Positions 20,105-29,946 are shown, counted from the first letter of the stretch. The stretch is DNA of 64,000 nucleotides from Pseudomonas bananamidigenes (GCF_001679645.1 NZ_LRUN01000014.1:62001-126000), one strand, 5' to 3'. Translations and numbers: made by a program. The notes: a model not told the origin generated them from the letters alone.

Positions 20105-22210
20105 ATGCCGAGCATAGACGCCCTCGCCGATCGAATATCGACCTACCTCGGTCAGGACCAGGTCAATCTGGTCCGCCGAGCGTATTTCTACGCCGAACAA
20201 GCCCACGACGGCCAACGCCGCCGCAGCGGCGAGGCGTATGTCACGCATCCTCTTGCCGTGGCGAACATTCTTGCCGACATGCACATGGACCATCAGAGCC
20301 TGATGGCCGCGATGCTGCATGACGTGATCGAAGACACCGGCATCGCCAAGGAAGCGCTGCAAGCGCAGTTCGGCGAGACCGTGGCCGAACTGGTCGACGG
20401 GGTCAGCAAACTGACCCAGATGAACTTCGAGACCAAGGCCGAAGCCCAGGCCGAAAACTTCCAGAAAATGGCCATGGCCATGGCGCGCGACATTCGCGTG
20501 ATCCTGGTCAAGCTCGCCGACCGTCTGCACAACATGCGCACCCTGGAAGTGCTGTCCGGCGAAAAGCGCCGGCGCATTGCCAAGGAAACCCTCGAGATCT
20601 ATGCCCCCATCGCCAACCGGCTGGGCATGCATTCCGTGCGCATCGAGTTCGAAGACCTCGGTTTCAAGGCCATGCACCCGATGCGTTCTGCGCGGATTTA
20701 CCAGGCGGTCAAACGCGCCCGCGGCAACCGCAAGGAAATCGTCAACAAGATCGAAGAGTCCCTCGGCCACTGCCTCGCCATCGACGGCATCCAGGGCGAA
20801 GTCAGCGGTCGCCAGAAACACCTCTACGGCATCTACAAGAAAATGCGCGGCAAGCGTCGGGCCTTCAACGAGATCATGGACGTCTACGCGTTCCGGATCA
20901 TCGTCGACAAGGTCGACACCTGCTACCGCGTGCTGGGTGCCGTGCATAATTTGTACAAACCGTTGCCGGGACGCTTCAAGGATTACATCGCGATTCCCAA
21001 GGCCAACGGCTATCAGTCGCTGCACACCACGCTGTTCGGCATGCATGGCGTACCGATCGAGATCCAGATCCGTACCCGTGAAATGGAAGAAATGGCCAAC
21101 AACGGCATCGCCGCGCACTGGCTGTACAAATCCAGCGGCGACGAACAGCCCAAAGGCACCCACGCCCGGGCCCGTCAGTGGGTCAAAGGCGTGCTGGAAA
21201 TGCAGCAACGTGCCGGCAACTCGCTGGAATTCATCGAAAGCGTGAAGATCGACCTGTTCCCGGACGAGGTCTACGTGTTCACGCCAAAAGGCCGGATCAT
21301 GGAGCTGCCCAAAGGCTCCACGGCGGTCGACTTTGCCTACGCGGTGCACACCGACGTCGGCAACAGCTGCATTGCCTGCCGGATCAACCGTCGTCTGGCG
21401 CCGCTGTCCGAACCGCTGCAAAGCGGCTCCACGGTCGAGATCGTCAGCGCTCCCGGCGCGCGGCCAAACCCGGCGTGGCTCAACTTCGTGGTCACCGGCA
21501 AGGCGCGCACCCACATCCGTCATGCCCTGAAACTGCAACGCCGCTCCGAATCCATCAGCCTTGGCGAGCGCCTGCTGAACAAGGTGCTCAACGGATTCGA
21601 CAGTGCGCTGGAACAGATTCCGCCAGAACGTGTGAAAGCGATGCTGACCGAGTACCGCCTCGAGCTGATCGAGGATCTGCTCGAAGACATCGGCCTGGGC
21701 AACCGCATGGCCTACGTCGTGGCGCGTCGACTGCTGGGCGAGGGCGAACAATTGCCAAGTCCGGAAGGTCCGCTGGCGATTCGCGGTACCGAAGGCCTGG
21801 TACTCAGCTACGCCAAATGCTGCACGCCGATCCCGGGCGACCCGATTGTCGGTCACCTGTCGGCGGGCAAAGGCATGGTCGTGCACCTGGAAAACTGCCG
21901 CAACATCAGCGAAATCCGCCACAACCCGGAAAAATGCATCCAGCTCTCGTGGGCCAAGGATGTCACCGGCGAATTCAACGTCGAACTGCGCGTCGAGCTG
22001 GAGCACCAGCGCGGCCTGATCGCTCTGCTGGCCAGCAGCGTCAACGCGGCCGACGGCAATATCGAGAAAATCAGCATGGACGAACGCGATGGCCGCATCA
22101 GCGTCGTCCAGTTGGTGGTCAGCGTCCACGACCGTGTGCACCTGGCCCGCGTGATCAAGAAACTGCGCGCCCTGACCGGGGTCATCCGCATCACCCGCAT
22201 GCGTGCATAA
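20105..22210 (+). CDS. spoT: Bifunctional (p)ppGpp synthase/hydrolase SpoT
   Basis: The 701-residue length is standard for SpoT. An HD hydrolase domain at about residues 25-175 has an intact 'HDVIEDTG' motif, so it is hydrolysis-competent. The synthetase domain (about 230-350) includes 'IPKANGYQSLHT'. A TGS domain (about 385-445) shows 'VFTPKGRIMELPKGSTAVDFAYAVHT', and an ACT domain ends the protein ('VQLVVSVHDRVHLARVIKKL'). It sets cellular (p)ppGpp in starvation responses. It is 57 bases after rpoZ, and ridA follows by 24 bases. Confidence 0.98.
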   Translation: MPSIDALADRISTYLGQDQVNLVRRAYFYAEQAHDGQRRRSGEAYVTHPLAVANILADMHMDHQSLMAAMLHDVIEDTGIAKEALQAQFGETVAELVDGVSKLTQMNFETKAEAQAENFQKMAMAMARDIRVILVKLADRLHNMRTLEVLSGEKRRRIAKETLEIYAPIANRLGMHSVRIEFEDLGFKAMHPMRSARIYQAVKRARGNRKEIVNKIEESLGHCLAIDGIQGEVSGRQKHLYGIYKKMRGKRRAFNEIMDVYAFRIIVDKVDTCYRVLGAVHNLYKPLPGRFKDYIAIPKANGYQSLHTTLFGMHGVPIEIQIRTREMEEMANNGIAAHWLYKSSGDEQPKGTHARARQWVKGVLEMQQRAGNSLEFIESVKIDLFPDEVYVFTPKGRIMELPKGSTAVDFAYAVHTDVGNSCIACRINRRLAPLSEPLQSGSTVEIVSAPGARPNPAWLNFVVTGKARTHIRHALKLQRRSESISLGERLLNKVLNGFDSALEQIPPERVKAMLTEYRLELIEDLLEDIGLGNRMAYVVARRLLGEGEQLPSPEGPLAIRGTEGLVLSYAKCCTPIPGDPIVGHLSAGKGMVVHLENCRNISEIRHNPEKCIQLSWAKDVTGEFNVELRVELEHQRGLIALLASSVNAADGNIEKISMDERDGRISVVQLVVSVHDRVHLARVIKKLRALTGVIRITRMRA

Positions 22211-22234
22211 CTCAAACAATACAAGGAGTCATAC

Positions 22235-22615
22235 ATGACCAAGACTGTTATCAGCAGCGACAAGGCCCCGGCCGCCATCGGCACTTATTCCCAGGCGATC
22301 AAGGCCGGCAACACCGTGTACATGTCGGGCCAGATCCCGCTGGACCCGAAAACCATGGAACTGGTCGAAGGCTTCGAAGCCCAGACCGTACAGGTCTTCG
22401 AGAACCTGAAAGCCGTGGCCGAAGCCGCCGGCGGTTCGTTCAAGGACATCGTCAAGCTGAACATCTTCCTCACCGACCTGAGCCACTTCGCCAAGGTCAA
22501 CGAGATCATGGGCAAATACTTCGAACAGCCATACCCGGCCCGCGCCGCCATCGGCGTTGCTGCCCTGCCGAAGGGTTCGCAGGTTGAAATGGATGCCATT
22601 CTGGTCATCGAGTGA
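22235..22615 (+). CDS. ridA: RidA family reactive enamine/imine deaminase
   Basis: This 126-residue protein hydrolyses reactive 2-aminoacrylate and related imines that leak from PLP enzymes, protecting other PLP enzymes. Hallmarks are '[28 protein letters not shown]', the catalytic arginine in '[15 protein letters not shown]', and '[10 protein letters not shown]' at the C-terminus. It has a strong ribosome site (AAGGAG) and probably shares the spoT transcript. Confidence 0.96.
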   Translation: MTKTVISSDKAPAAIGTYSQAIKAGNTVYMSGQIPLDPKTMELVEGFEAQTVQVFENLKAVAEAAGGSFKDIVKLNIFLTDLSHFAKVNEIMGKYFEQPYPARAAIGVAALPKGSQVEMDAILVIE

Positions 22616-22689
22616 TGCGCACGGCGCGGCTTGCCGAGAGCCGCGCCAACTGCTCTGCGGTAAAGAAAAGGTTTTGAAAGGATTCCACC

Positions 22690-23430
22690 ATGCGCAAAGC
22701 GCTTGCTCTCTCGCTGCTCGCCATTTTCCTCGGCGGTTGCGCCAGCAACCCGGCCGACCGTGACATCAGCGGCACCTGGATCAATCAGGTCGCCATCGAT
22801 GCCGCCGCCAAGGGCGGCCCCCTGCGTGAAGCGCTTCAGGCCTACGGCCCGAATCTGGAATGGGACATCAACACCAGGGCCGGCCAGGCCCGCTACACCA
22901 ACGGTTTCGAGAACGTCGAAGGACGGCTGCAGGGTGAACAGTCCGGCGCCTGGAAAGTCGACTTCTACGGCAGCTCCGCCAGCGAACTGAAGCGCGACGG
23001 TAGCCAGTTGCACCAGGCTGCCAGCGAAAACGAACCACAACAGCTGTTCGACCGTGCACAGATCCCGGTGCCCGAAGGCGCGCCGATCGGTGCCAGCTTC
23101 GAACGTGCGCTGTATTCGGCCTACCTGGGCGGTAACTGGACAATCGCCAGCGGCCAGGGCGAAGGCGCCACCGTGCAATTCCAGGCGGACGGACAAGTCT
23201 CCGGCCTGCCCGGTGTCGACCGCTACGCCCTGTGCCTGGCGGGCGACTGCGCATCGATGAGCAGCGGCAACGACAGCATGTGGTTGCAGCAGAACGGCCA
23301 GGGCAACAACTGGATCTTCGTTCGCAAGGGCAAGGAGCTGGAAATCCTGCAGGCCGTGAACACGGCACTGGCGGATGAACAGCCGCAGTTCAGCCCGGGT
23401 GAGCGCAAGTGGTTGCTCAAGAAGCAGTAA
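22690..23430 (+). CDS. Hypothetical lipoprotein
   Basis: This 246-residue precursor has a lipoprotein signal (MRKALALSLLAIFLGGCASN; Cys17, lipobox LGGC). The mature part begins with a 'RDISGTWIN' segment and contains repeated 'W..DF/L' beta-strand-like stretches, suggesting a lipocalin- or META-like barrel, but no family is recognised with confidence. I recall a lipoprotein in the same position after ridA in other Pseudomonas genomes, so it is a conserved genus gene rather than an acquired one. Its function is unknown; location is presumably the outer membrane because no aspartate follows the cysteine. Confidence 0.8.
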   Translation: MRKALALSLLAIFLGGCASNPADRDISGTWINQVAIDAAAKGGPLREALQAYGPNLEWDINTRAGQARYTNGFENVEGRLQGEQSGAWKVDFYGSSASELKRDGSQLHQAASENEPQQLFDRAQIPVPEGAPIGASFERALYSAYLGGNWTIASGQGEGATVQFQADGQVSGLPGVDRYALCLAGDCASMSSGNDSMWLQQNGQGNNWIFVRKGKELEILQAVNTALADEQPQFSPGERKWLLKKQ

Positions 23431-23455
23431 CTGCACTTGAGAGCAGCCTATAACC

Positions 23456-23547
23456 CTGTGGGAGCGGGCTTGCCCGCGATGAGGCCTTAGCATTCAACAT
23501 TTATGCTGATTGTTATGCCGCCATCGCGAGCAAGCTCGCTCCCACAG
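23456..23547. repeat. REPIN (pair of inverted REP sequences)
   Basis: CTGTGGGAGCGGGCTTGCCC (from 23456) and the arm ending in GCGAGCAAGCTCGCTCCCACAG (23547) are imperfect mirror images: the two arms differ at several stem positions, each compensated within its own hairpin. It sits between converging genes. Confidence 0.92.
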
Positions 23548-23568
23548 TTGTTTTGAAGTGTTTGAAAG

Positions 23569-24426
23569 TCAGCAGCGCCCCTCAAGAATCGCGGCGTAAC
23601 CCTCGCGATAGCTCGGATACTTCGGCGCCCAGCCCAACGTTTTCGCCCGTGCATTGCTGCAACGTTTGCTGCCGGTTCTGCGCACGCTTTCGTCTTCCGA
23701 CCATTGCATGACGCCCAGATACTCCCGCAGCCACGCCACCACCTCGGCCAGCGGTGCAGGCGCATCGTCCACGCCGATGTAGATATCATCGAGCGCCCTG
23801 CCCTTGCGATCCGATTCCAGCAGAAACGCCATCAGGCCCGCCGCATCATCGGCGTGAATGCGATTGCCATACAACGGCGGATCGACCGCCACGCGATAAC
23901 CGCGACGCACCTGAGTCAGCAGCCATTCACGGCCCGGCCCGTAGATGCCGGTCAGACGCACGATGCTCGCCGGAATGCCGCTGTTCAACGCGACTTGCTC
24001 CGCCTCCAGCATCAACCGTCCGGAATAACCCGCCGCCACGGTTTCGGAGGATTCATCCACCCATTCCCCGTCTTTCTGCCCGTAAACGCTGCTGCTGGAA
24101 ACGAACAACAACCGATCAGGTACTTGTCCGTAGTCGTTCAGCCAACCCAGCACATGCTGCAGACCCTGCACATAAGCTGCGCGATAGCCGGCTTCATCGT
24201 GCTCGGTCGCGGCTGCGCAATACACCAGGTAATCCACGGCCCCTACCGGCCAGGACGCAGGGCACTCTTCATTGAACAGATCACCGGCCACACCGATGAC
24301 ACCTGCCGGCAACCGAGAAACATCCCGGCGCAGGCCATATACCTGAAAACCTGCGGCCAGCAATTGCGTGGCCAGACGGCTGCCGACATCGCCGCAACCG
24401 GCGATCAATACAGAAGGGGCGGACAT
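23569..24426 (-). CDS. SDR-type NAD(P)-dependent epimerase/dehydratase (YeeZ-like)
   Basis: This 285-residue protein has an N-terminal Rossmann motif 'VLIAGCGDVGSRLATQL' (GxGxxG) and 'LFVSSSSVYG', where the catalytic Tyr is in the SSVYG segment. Later segments ('SIVRLTGIYGPGR', 'NRIHADDAAGLMAFL') belong to the extended SDR / YeeZ subgroup. The substrate is unknown. The ATG at 24426 is chosen over a TTG one codon earlier. It is divergent from exbB. Confidence 0.88.
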   Translation of the reverse strand: MSAPSVLIAGCGDVGSRLATQLLAAGFQVYGLRRDVSRLPAGVIGVAGDLFNEECPASWPVGAVDYLVYCAAATEHDEAGYRAAYVQGLQHVLGWLNDYGQVPDRLLFVSSSSVYGQKDGEWVDESSETVAAGYSGRLMLEAEQVALNSGIPASIVRLTGIYGPGREWLLTQVRRGYRVAVDPPLYGNRIHADDAAGLMAFLLESDRKGRALDDIYIGVDDAPAPLAEVVAWLREYLGVMQWSEDESVRRTGSKRCSNARAKTLGWAPKYPSYREGYAAILEGRC

Positions 24427-24614
24427 CAAAAAACTCCCGGCGCAAAGCCACAGACTAGCCCTGACAAGGGACGAGCGGCTAGCAATGAAGGAAAAAAAGC
24501 AACACTATTGCTTCTGTTAACAAGAATTACTTGCAATAATGCACGTCACTTTTGTTCTCGGCCTTACGAGGCCTGGAAGAGCATCACCGTTTTTCTATCT
24601 CAGGTCCGGCCAGC

Positions 24615-25574
24615 ATGACACGCATTCAGAACCCCGCTTCGCCAACCAAACGACCTCGCGCCTGGAGCGTGGCCGCCCTGCTCCTCAGTCTGACGCTGGC
24701 GCCGGTCGCCGCTTTCGCTGACGCCCAGGCACCGGCCACACCAGCCGCCCACGAACAGACCGCCCCGGCAGCTCCCGCCGCAGCGCCAGCGGCGACCGAG
24801 CCGGTTCAGGCCGTGGATACCGGCGCCGAAAACGCACCTGAAGTCCTCGAAGCCGACAACACCCTGGGCATGGCCCACGACCTGTCGCCGTGGGGCATGT
24901 ACCAGAACGCCGACATCATCGTGAAGATGGTGATGATCGGTCTTGCCATCGCATCGATCATCACCTGGACCATCTGGATCGCCAAAGGCTTCGAGCTGAT
25001 GGGCGCCAAGCGTCGTCTGCGTGGTGAAATCGCCGCCCTGAAGAAAGCCGCCACCCTCAAGGAAGCCAGCGCCACTGCAGCGAAGGAAGGCACCCTCGCC
25101 AACCTGCTGGTGCATGACGCCCTCGAAGAAATGCGCCTTTCGGCCAACTCCCGCGAGAAAGAAGGCATCAAGGAGCGCGTCAGCTTCCGCCTCGAGCGCC
25201 TGGTGGCCGCCTGTGGCCGCAACATGAGCAGCGGCACCGGCGTACTCGCCACCATCGGCTCCACCGCACCGTTCGTCGGTCTGTTCGGCACCGTGTGGGG
25301 CATCATGAACAGCTTTATCGGTATCGCCAAAACCCAGACCACCAACCTCGCCGTCGTGGCCCCGGGCATCGCCGAAGCCCTGCTGGCTACTGCACTGGGT
25401 CTGGTCGCCGCGATTCCTGCCGTGGTCATCTACAACGTGTTCGCCCGCTCCATCGCCGGTTACAAGGCCCAGGTGTCCGACGCATCGGCACAAGTCCTGC
25501 TGCTGGTCAGCCGTGACCTCGACCACCAGCCCGAGCGCAGCGTCTCGCAACCGCACATGGTGAAAGTGGGGTAA
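24615..25574 (+). CDS. exbB: TonB-system energizer ExbB (type 1, with long periplasmic N-terminus)
   Basis: This 319-residue protein has a signal peptide, an Ala/Pro-rich periplasmic segment (about residues 37-85) and three transmembrane helices. The TolQ/ExbB core motifs 'TGVLATIGSTAPFVGLFGTVWGIMNSF' (split by a loop) and 'PGIAEALLATALGLVAAIPAVV' form the proton path. With ExbD it harvests the proton gradient to energise TonB. An in-frame start at 24552 exists; ATG 24615 gives a proper signal sequence. exbD follows after 6 bases. The upstream region is AT-rich, as expected for an iron-responsive promoter, but I could not make out a convincing Fur box. Confidence 0.95.
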   Translation: MTRIQNPASPTKRPRAWSVAALLLSLTLAPVAAFADAQAPATPAAHEQTAPAAPAAAPAATEPVQAVDTGAENAPEVLEADNTLGMAHDLSPWGMYQNADIIVKMVMIGLAIASIITWTIWIAKGFELMGAKRRLRGEIAALKKAATLKEASATAAKEGTLANLLVHDALEEMRLSANSREKEGIKERVSFRLERLVAACGRNMSSGTGVLATIGSTAPFVGLFGTVWGIMNSFIGIAKTQTTNLAVVAPGIAEALLATALGLVAAIPAVVIYNVFARSIAGYKAQVSDASAQVLLLVSRDLDHQPERSVSQPHMVKVG

Positions 25575-25580
25575 TCGGCC

Positions 25581-26009
25581 ATGGGCCTGCATTTGAAAGA
25601 AGGCGCAGACGACGATCTGGCCGAGAACCACGAAATCAACGTCACGCCGTTCATCGACGTGATGCTGGTGCTGTTGATCATCTTCATGGTGGCTGCGCCG
25701 CTGGCCACCGTGGACATCAAGGTCGACCTGCCTGCCTCGACCGCGAAGCCGGCACCGCGGCCGGAGAAACCGCTGTTCCTCAGCGTCAAGGCTGACCAGC
25801 GCCTGTACATCGGCGACGACGAAGTCACAGCCGAGACCCTCGGCGCCACGCTCGACGCCAGGACCAAAGGCAAGAAAGACACCACCATCTTCTTCCAGGC
25901 CGACAAGGGTGTGGACTACGGCGACCTGATGAGCGTGATGGACAAGCTGCGCAGCGCCGGTTACCTGAAGGTCGGTCTGGTCGGCCTCGAGAGTGCAACC
26001 AAGAAATGA
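25581..26009 (+). CDS. exbD: TonB-system energizer ExbD
   Basis: This 142-residue protein has one N-terminal transmembrane helix containing the essential aspartate in 'INVTPFIDVMLVLLIIFM', and a periplasmic domain ending 'GDLMSVMDKLRSAGYLKVGLVGLE'. It is the proton-handling partner of ExbB. Its stop overlaps the tonB start by 4 bases (ATGA), so the genes are translationally coupled. Confidence 0.97.
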   Translation: MGLHLKEGADDDLAENHEINVTPFIDVMLVLLIIFMVAAPLATVDIKVDLPASTAKPAPRPEKPLFLSVKADQRLYIGDDEVTAETLGATLDARTKGKKDTTIFFQADKGVDYGDLMSVMDKLRSAGYLKVGLVGLESATKK

Positions 26010-26755
26010 TCACGACGCGCCATAAGCTGACGCGTTACGGCGGTAGCCTGGCCGTGGTGCTGGGTGTGCATGCACTGGCCATTGCGCTGGCGCTGAACTG
26101 GACCGCCCGCCCGCCCATCGAACTGCCGCCCCAGGCAATGATGGTCGAGCTGGCACCGGTTCCGGCCCCGCCACCGCCTGCACCGCCGAAGGTCGTCACG
26201 CCACCACAGCCGCCGGCTCCGGTTGAAGAACTGCCGATCCCGAAACTGGCCGAAGCACCCAAGGCAGAAATTGCCGTGCCCAAGCCGAAACCAAAACCCA
26301 AGCCAAAGCCGCAACCGCCCAAGCCGATCGAGAAGAAGCCGGAGCCCGTGAAGGAAAAACCTTCCGAGGAAAAACCGGCGGAGCCTCAGCAGACTCAGGC
26401 GCCGACGGAGAAATCCGCCCAGCCGGCACCGGGCCCGTCGCCCGCGCAAGTGGCGGCCAAGGCCAGTTGGCAAGGTGCGCTGCTCGCGCATCTGCAGAAG
26501 TACAAAAAGTACCCGGACAGCGCCCGTTCACGGAACAAGACCGGGACCAATCGCCTGCGTTTCGTGGTCGACGGCGAAGGCAACGTGCTGTCGTTCGAGC
26601 TGGTGGACCGCTCCGGCAACGCCGATCTGGACAGGGCCACGCTGGAAATGATCCGTCGCGCCCAGCCGCTGCCCAAACCACCAGCCGATATGCTGAACAA
26701 CGGCTCCATCGAAATTGTTGCGCCGTTTGTTTATTCGATCGAGAAACGCCGCTGA
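26006..26755 (+). CDS. tonB: Energy transducer TonB
   Basis: This 249-residue protein has an N-terminal membrane anchor (about residues 10-32). A long Pro/Lys-rich rigid spacer follows (about 45-140; 'KPKPKPKPKPQPPKP') that spans the periplasm. The C-terminal TonB domain shows 'LLAHLQKYKKYPDSAR' and 'DRATLEMIRRAQPLPKPP'. It transmits energy from ExbBD to outer-membrane siderophore and vitamin receptors. It is the last gene of the exbBD-tonB operon and is followed by a perfect 12-base hairpin. Confidence 0.96.
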   Translation: MITTRHKLTRYGGSLAVVLGVHALAIALALNWTARPPIELPPQAMMVELAPVPAPPPPAPPKVVTPPQPPAPVEELPIPKLAEAPKAEIAVPKPKPKPKPKPQPPKPIEKKPEPVKEKPSEEKPAEPQQTQAPTEKSAQPAPGPSPAQVAAKASWQGALLAHLQKYKKYPDSARSRNKTGTNRLRFVVDGEGNVLSFELVDRSGNADLDRATLEMIRRAQPLPKPPADMLNNGSIEIVAPFVYSIEKRR

Positions 26756-26787
26756 CACATAACGCCCCCGCCGGGGTTGACCACACC

Positions 26788-26815
26788 GACAAAGGCACCG
26801 AAAGGTGCCTTTGTC
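26788..26815 (+). terminator. Hairpin terminator after tonB
   Basis: GACAAAGGCACC pairs perfectly with GGTGCCTTTGTC around a GAAA tetraloop. Only a short T content follows the stem, but the very stable hairpin makes termination or 3'-end protection likely. Confidence 0.75.
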
Positions 26816-26931
26816 ATATCTGCAAACGGCAAAACGGCATTGCCCGGTGTCGCATCTATCACTCAGTCTGATAACGTGCGTCTATCGATCGCAGCCGGTA
26901 TGCTTGGCCCGCATCTTCATGGACGCTTGCT

Positions 26932-27861
26932 ATGACTCTCACAGAATTACGCTACATCGTTACCCTCGCCCAAGAGCAGCATTTCGGCCACGCGGCCGAG
27001 CGTTGCCACGTCAGTCAGCCGACCCTGTCGGTGGGCGTGAAAAAGCTTGAAGACGAACTCGGTGTACTGATCTTCGAGCGCAGCAAAAGCGCCGTGCGCC
27101 TGACCCCGGTCGGCGAAAGCATCGTCGCCCAGGCGCAGAAAGTGCTGGAACAGGCCCAGGGCATCCGCGAACTGGCCCAGGCCGGCAAGAACCAGCTGAC
27201 CGCTCCGCTGAAAGTCGGCGCAATCTACACCGTCGGCCCGTACCTGTTTCCGCACCTGATTCCACAACTGCACCGGGTCGCCCCGCAGATGCCGTTGTAC
27301 ATCGAAGAAAACTTCACCCACGTGCTGCGCGACAAACTGCGCAACGGCGAGCTGGACGCGATCATCATCGCCCTGCCGTTCAACGAAGCCGACGTGCTGA
27401 CCCTGCCGCTCTATGACGAACCGTTCTACGTGTTGATGCCGGCCCAGCATCCGTGGACGCAAAAAGAATCCATCGACCCGGCCCTGCTCAACGACAAGAG
27501 CCTGTTGCTGCTCGGCGAAGGCCACTGCTTCCGCGATCAGGTGCTGGAAGCCTGCCCGACCCTGACCAAGGGCAACGACGGCGCCAAGCACACCACGGTC
27601 GAATCCAGCTCGCTGGAAACCATCCGCCACATGGTCGCCTCCGGCCTGGGCATCTCGATCCTGCCGCTGTCGGCGGTGGACAGCCATCACTACGCCCCGG
27701 GCGTGATCGAAGTGCGACCGCTGTCGGCGCCGGTACCCTACCGCACCGTAGCCATTGCCTGGCGCGCCAGTTTCCCACGGCCGAAAGCCATCGAGATCCT
27801 TGCCGACTCCATCCGCCTGTGCTCGGTCGCCAAACCCGCCGCGCCGGTTACGGCCGGTTAA
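26932..27861 (+). CDS. oxyR: Hydrogen peroxide-sensing LysR-type regulator OxyR
   Basis: This 309-residue LysR regulator has an N-terminal winged helix (about 1-65; 'MTLTELRYIVTLAQEQHFGHAA'). The redox pair is at the canonical positions C199 and C208 ('GEGHCFRDQVLEACP'), so disulphide sensing is expected. It activates catalase, alkyl hydroperoxide reductase and iron-protection genes. recG follows after 9 bases; oxyR-recG co-transcription is known in Pseudomonas, tying DNA repair to peroxide stress. Confidence 0.97.
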   Translation: MTLTELRYIVTLAQEQHFGHAAERCHVSQPTLSVGVKKLEDELGVLIFERSKSAVRLTPVGESIVAQAQKVLEQAQGIRELAQAGKNQLTAPLKVGAIYTVGPYLFPHLIPQLHRVAPQMPLYIEENFTHVLRDKLRNGELDAIIIALPFNEADVLTLPLYDEPFYVLMPAQHPWTQKESIDPALLNDKSLLLLGEGHCFRDQVLEACPTLTKGNDGAKHTTVESSSLETIRHMVASGLGISILPLSAVDSHHYAPGVIEVRPLSAPVPYRTVAIAWRASFPRPKAIEILADSIRLCSVAKPAAPVTAG

Positions 27862-27870
27862 GCCAGCGTC

Positions 27871-29946
27871 ATGACGGAGCTGTCGCAGATCCCGGTCACC
27901 GCACTCAAGGGTGTCGGCGAGGCCATGGCCGAAAAACTGGCCAAGGTCGGCCTGGAGAACCTCCAGGACGTACTGTTCCACCTGCCGCTGCGTTATCAGG
28001 ACCGCACCCGCGTGGTGCCCATCGGCGCATTGCGACCGGGGCAGGACGCCGTGGTCGAAGGCACCGTCAGCGGCGCCGATGTGGTCATGGGCCGACGCCG
28101 CAGCCTCGTCGTGCGTCTGCAGGACGGCACTGGCGGCCTGAGCCTGCGCTTCTACCACTTCAGCAACGCGCAGAAGGAAGGCCTCAAGCGTGGCACGCGG
28201 ATTCGCTGCTACGGTGAAGCCCGGCCCGGCGCCTCGGGGCTGGAGATCTACCACCCGGAATACCGCGCCATCAACGGCGACGAACCGCCGCCGGTGGATG
28301 AAACCCTGACCCCGGTCTACCCGCTGACCGAAGGCCTGACCCAGGCCCGTCTGCGCCAGTTGTGCATGCAGACCCTGACCCTGCTCAAACCGGCCACCTT
28401 GCCCGACTGGCTGCCGACCGAACTGGCCCGCGACTACCAACTGGCGCCGCTGGCCGATGCGATCCGCTACCTGCACAACCCGCCCGCCGACGCCGACGTC
28501 GACGAACTCGCTCTCGGTCATCACTGGGCCCAGCATCGTCTGGCGTTCGAAGAACTGCTGACCCATCAACTGTCCCAACAGCGCCTGCGCGAAAGCATGC
28601 GCGCCCTGCGGGCACCGGCGATGCCGAAAGCCACGAAACTGCCGGCGCGGTATCTGGCCAACCTCGGCTTCAACCCGACCGGCGCGCAACAGCGGGTCGG
28701 TAATGAAATCGCCTACGACCTCAGTCAGCACGAGCCGATGCTGCGGCTGATTCAGGGCGATGTCGGCGCGGGCAAAACCGTGGTGGCCGCTCTCGCCGCG
28801 CTGCAAGCACTGGAGGCGGGTTATCAGGTCGCGCTGATGGCGCCGACCGAGATCCTCGCCGAGCAGCACTTCATCACCTTCAAGCGCTGGCTCGAACCAT
28901 TGGGCATCGAGGTGGCGTGGCTGGCCGGCAAGCTCAAGGGCAAGAACCGCGTGGCCGCGCTGGAACAGATTGCCGGCGGCACACCGATGGTGGTCGGCAC
29001 CCACGCGCTGTTCCAGGACGAAGTGCAGTTCAAGAATCTGGCGCTGGTGATCATCGACGAACAGCACCGCTTCGGCGTACAGCAACGCCTGGCACTGCGG
29101 CAGAAAGGCGTCGGCGGGCGCATGTGCCCGCATCAATTGATCATGACCGCCACGCCGATTCCACGGACGCTGGCCATGAGCGCCTACGCCGACCTCGACA
29201 CCTCGATCCTCGACGAATTGCCGCCCGGTCGCACGCCGGTCAACACCGTGCTGGTCACCGACACCCGCCGCGTCGAAGTCATCGAGCGCGTGCGCAGTGC
29301 CTGCGCCGAGGGCCGTCAGGCCTATTGGGTGTGTACGCTGATCGAAGAGTCCGAAGAGCTGACCTGCCAGGCCGCCGAAACCACATTCGAAGACCTCACC
29401 GCCGCCCTCGGCGAGCTCAAGGTCGGGCTGATCCACGGTCGCATGAAACCCGCCGAGAAAGCCGCCGTCATGGCCGAGTTCAAGGCCGGCCACCTGCAAC
29501 TGCTGGTTGCCACCACCGTGATCGAAGTCGGCGTGGACGTGCCCAACGCCAGCCTGATGATCATCGAAAACCCCGAGCGCCTCGGCCTCGCCCAGCTGCA
29601 CCAGTTACGCGGCCGCGTCGGCCGGGGCAGCGCGGTCAGCCATTGCGTGCTGCTCTACCATCCGCCGCTGTCGCAGATCGGCCGCCAGCGCCTGGGCATC
29701 ATGCGCGAGACTAACGACGGTTTCGTCATCGCCGAAAAAGACCTCGAACTGCGCGGCCCCGGCGAAATGCTCGGCACCCGCCAGACCGGCCTGCTGCAAT
29801 TCAAGGTCGCCGACCTGATGCGTGACGCCGATCTGCTGCCCGCCGTGCGCGATGCCGCCCAGGCCTTGCTGGAGCGCTGGCCGACCCACGTCAGCCCGCT
29901 GCTCGACCGCTGGCTGCGACACGGGCAGCAATACGGCCAAGTGTGA
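27871..29946 (+). CDS. recG: ATP-dependent DNA helicase RecG
   Basis: The 691-residue length is standard. The N-terminal wedge/OB-fold domain (about 1-240) contacts branched DNA. The helicase core follows with Walker A 'QGDVGAGKTVVAAL', the DExH box 'VIIDEQHRFGVQQR', 'MTATPIPRTLAMS' and the C-terminal 'QLHQLRGRVGRGS'. It remodels stalled replication forks and Holliday junctions. It lies just after oxyR and is probably on the same transcript. Confidence 0.97.
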   Translation: MTELSQIPVTALKGVGEAMAEKLAKVGLENLQDVLFHLPLRYQDRTRVVPIGALRPGQDAVVEGTVSGADVVMGRRRSLVVRLQDGTGGLSLRFYHFSNAQKEGLKRGTRIRCYGEARPGASGLEIYHPEYRAINGDEPPPVDETLTPVYPLTEGLTQARLRQLCMQTLTLLKPATLPDWLPTELARDYQLAPLADAIRYLHNPPADADVDELALGHHWAQHRLAFEELLTHQLSQQRLRESMRALRAPAMPKATKLPARYLANLGFNPTGAQQRVGNEIAYDLSQHEPMLRLIQGDVGAGKTVVAALAALQALEAGYQVALMAPTEILAEQHFITFKRWLEPLGIEVAWLAGKLKGKNRVAALEQIAGGTPMVVGTHALFQDEVQFKNLALVIIDEQHRFGVQQRLALRQKGVGGRMCPHQLIMTATPIPRTLAMSAYADLDTSILDELPPGRTPVNTVLVTDTRRVEVIERVRSACAEGRQAYWVCTLIEESEELTCQAAETTFEDLTAALGELKVGLIHGRMKPAEKAAVMAEFKAGHLQLLVATTVIEVGVDVPNASLMIIENPERLGLAQLHQLRGRVGRGSAVSHCVLLYHPPLSQIGRQRLGIMRETNDGFVIAEKDLELRGPGEMLGTRQTGLLQFKVADLMRDADLLPAVRDAAQALLERWPTHVSPLLDRWLRHGQQYGQV

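Noticed and set aside
20081..22219. 712-codon minus-strand open frame opposite spoT
   Set aside because: Same third-position effect; spoT is unmistakable on the + strand.
24480..24560. Fur box upstream of exbB
   Set aside because: The AT-rich stretch around 24515-24540 matches the 19-base Fur consensus only weakly; iron control of exbBD-tonB is likely from biology but not shown by this sequence.
26947..29601. 884-codon minus-strand open frame opposite oxyR and recG
   Set aside because: It spans two well-conserved genes on the other strand and translates to low-complexity Gln/Arg/Gly/His-rich sequence without domains.
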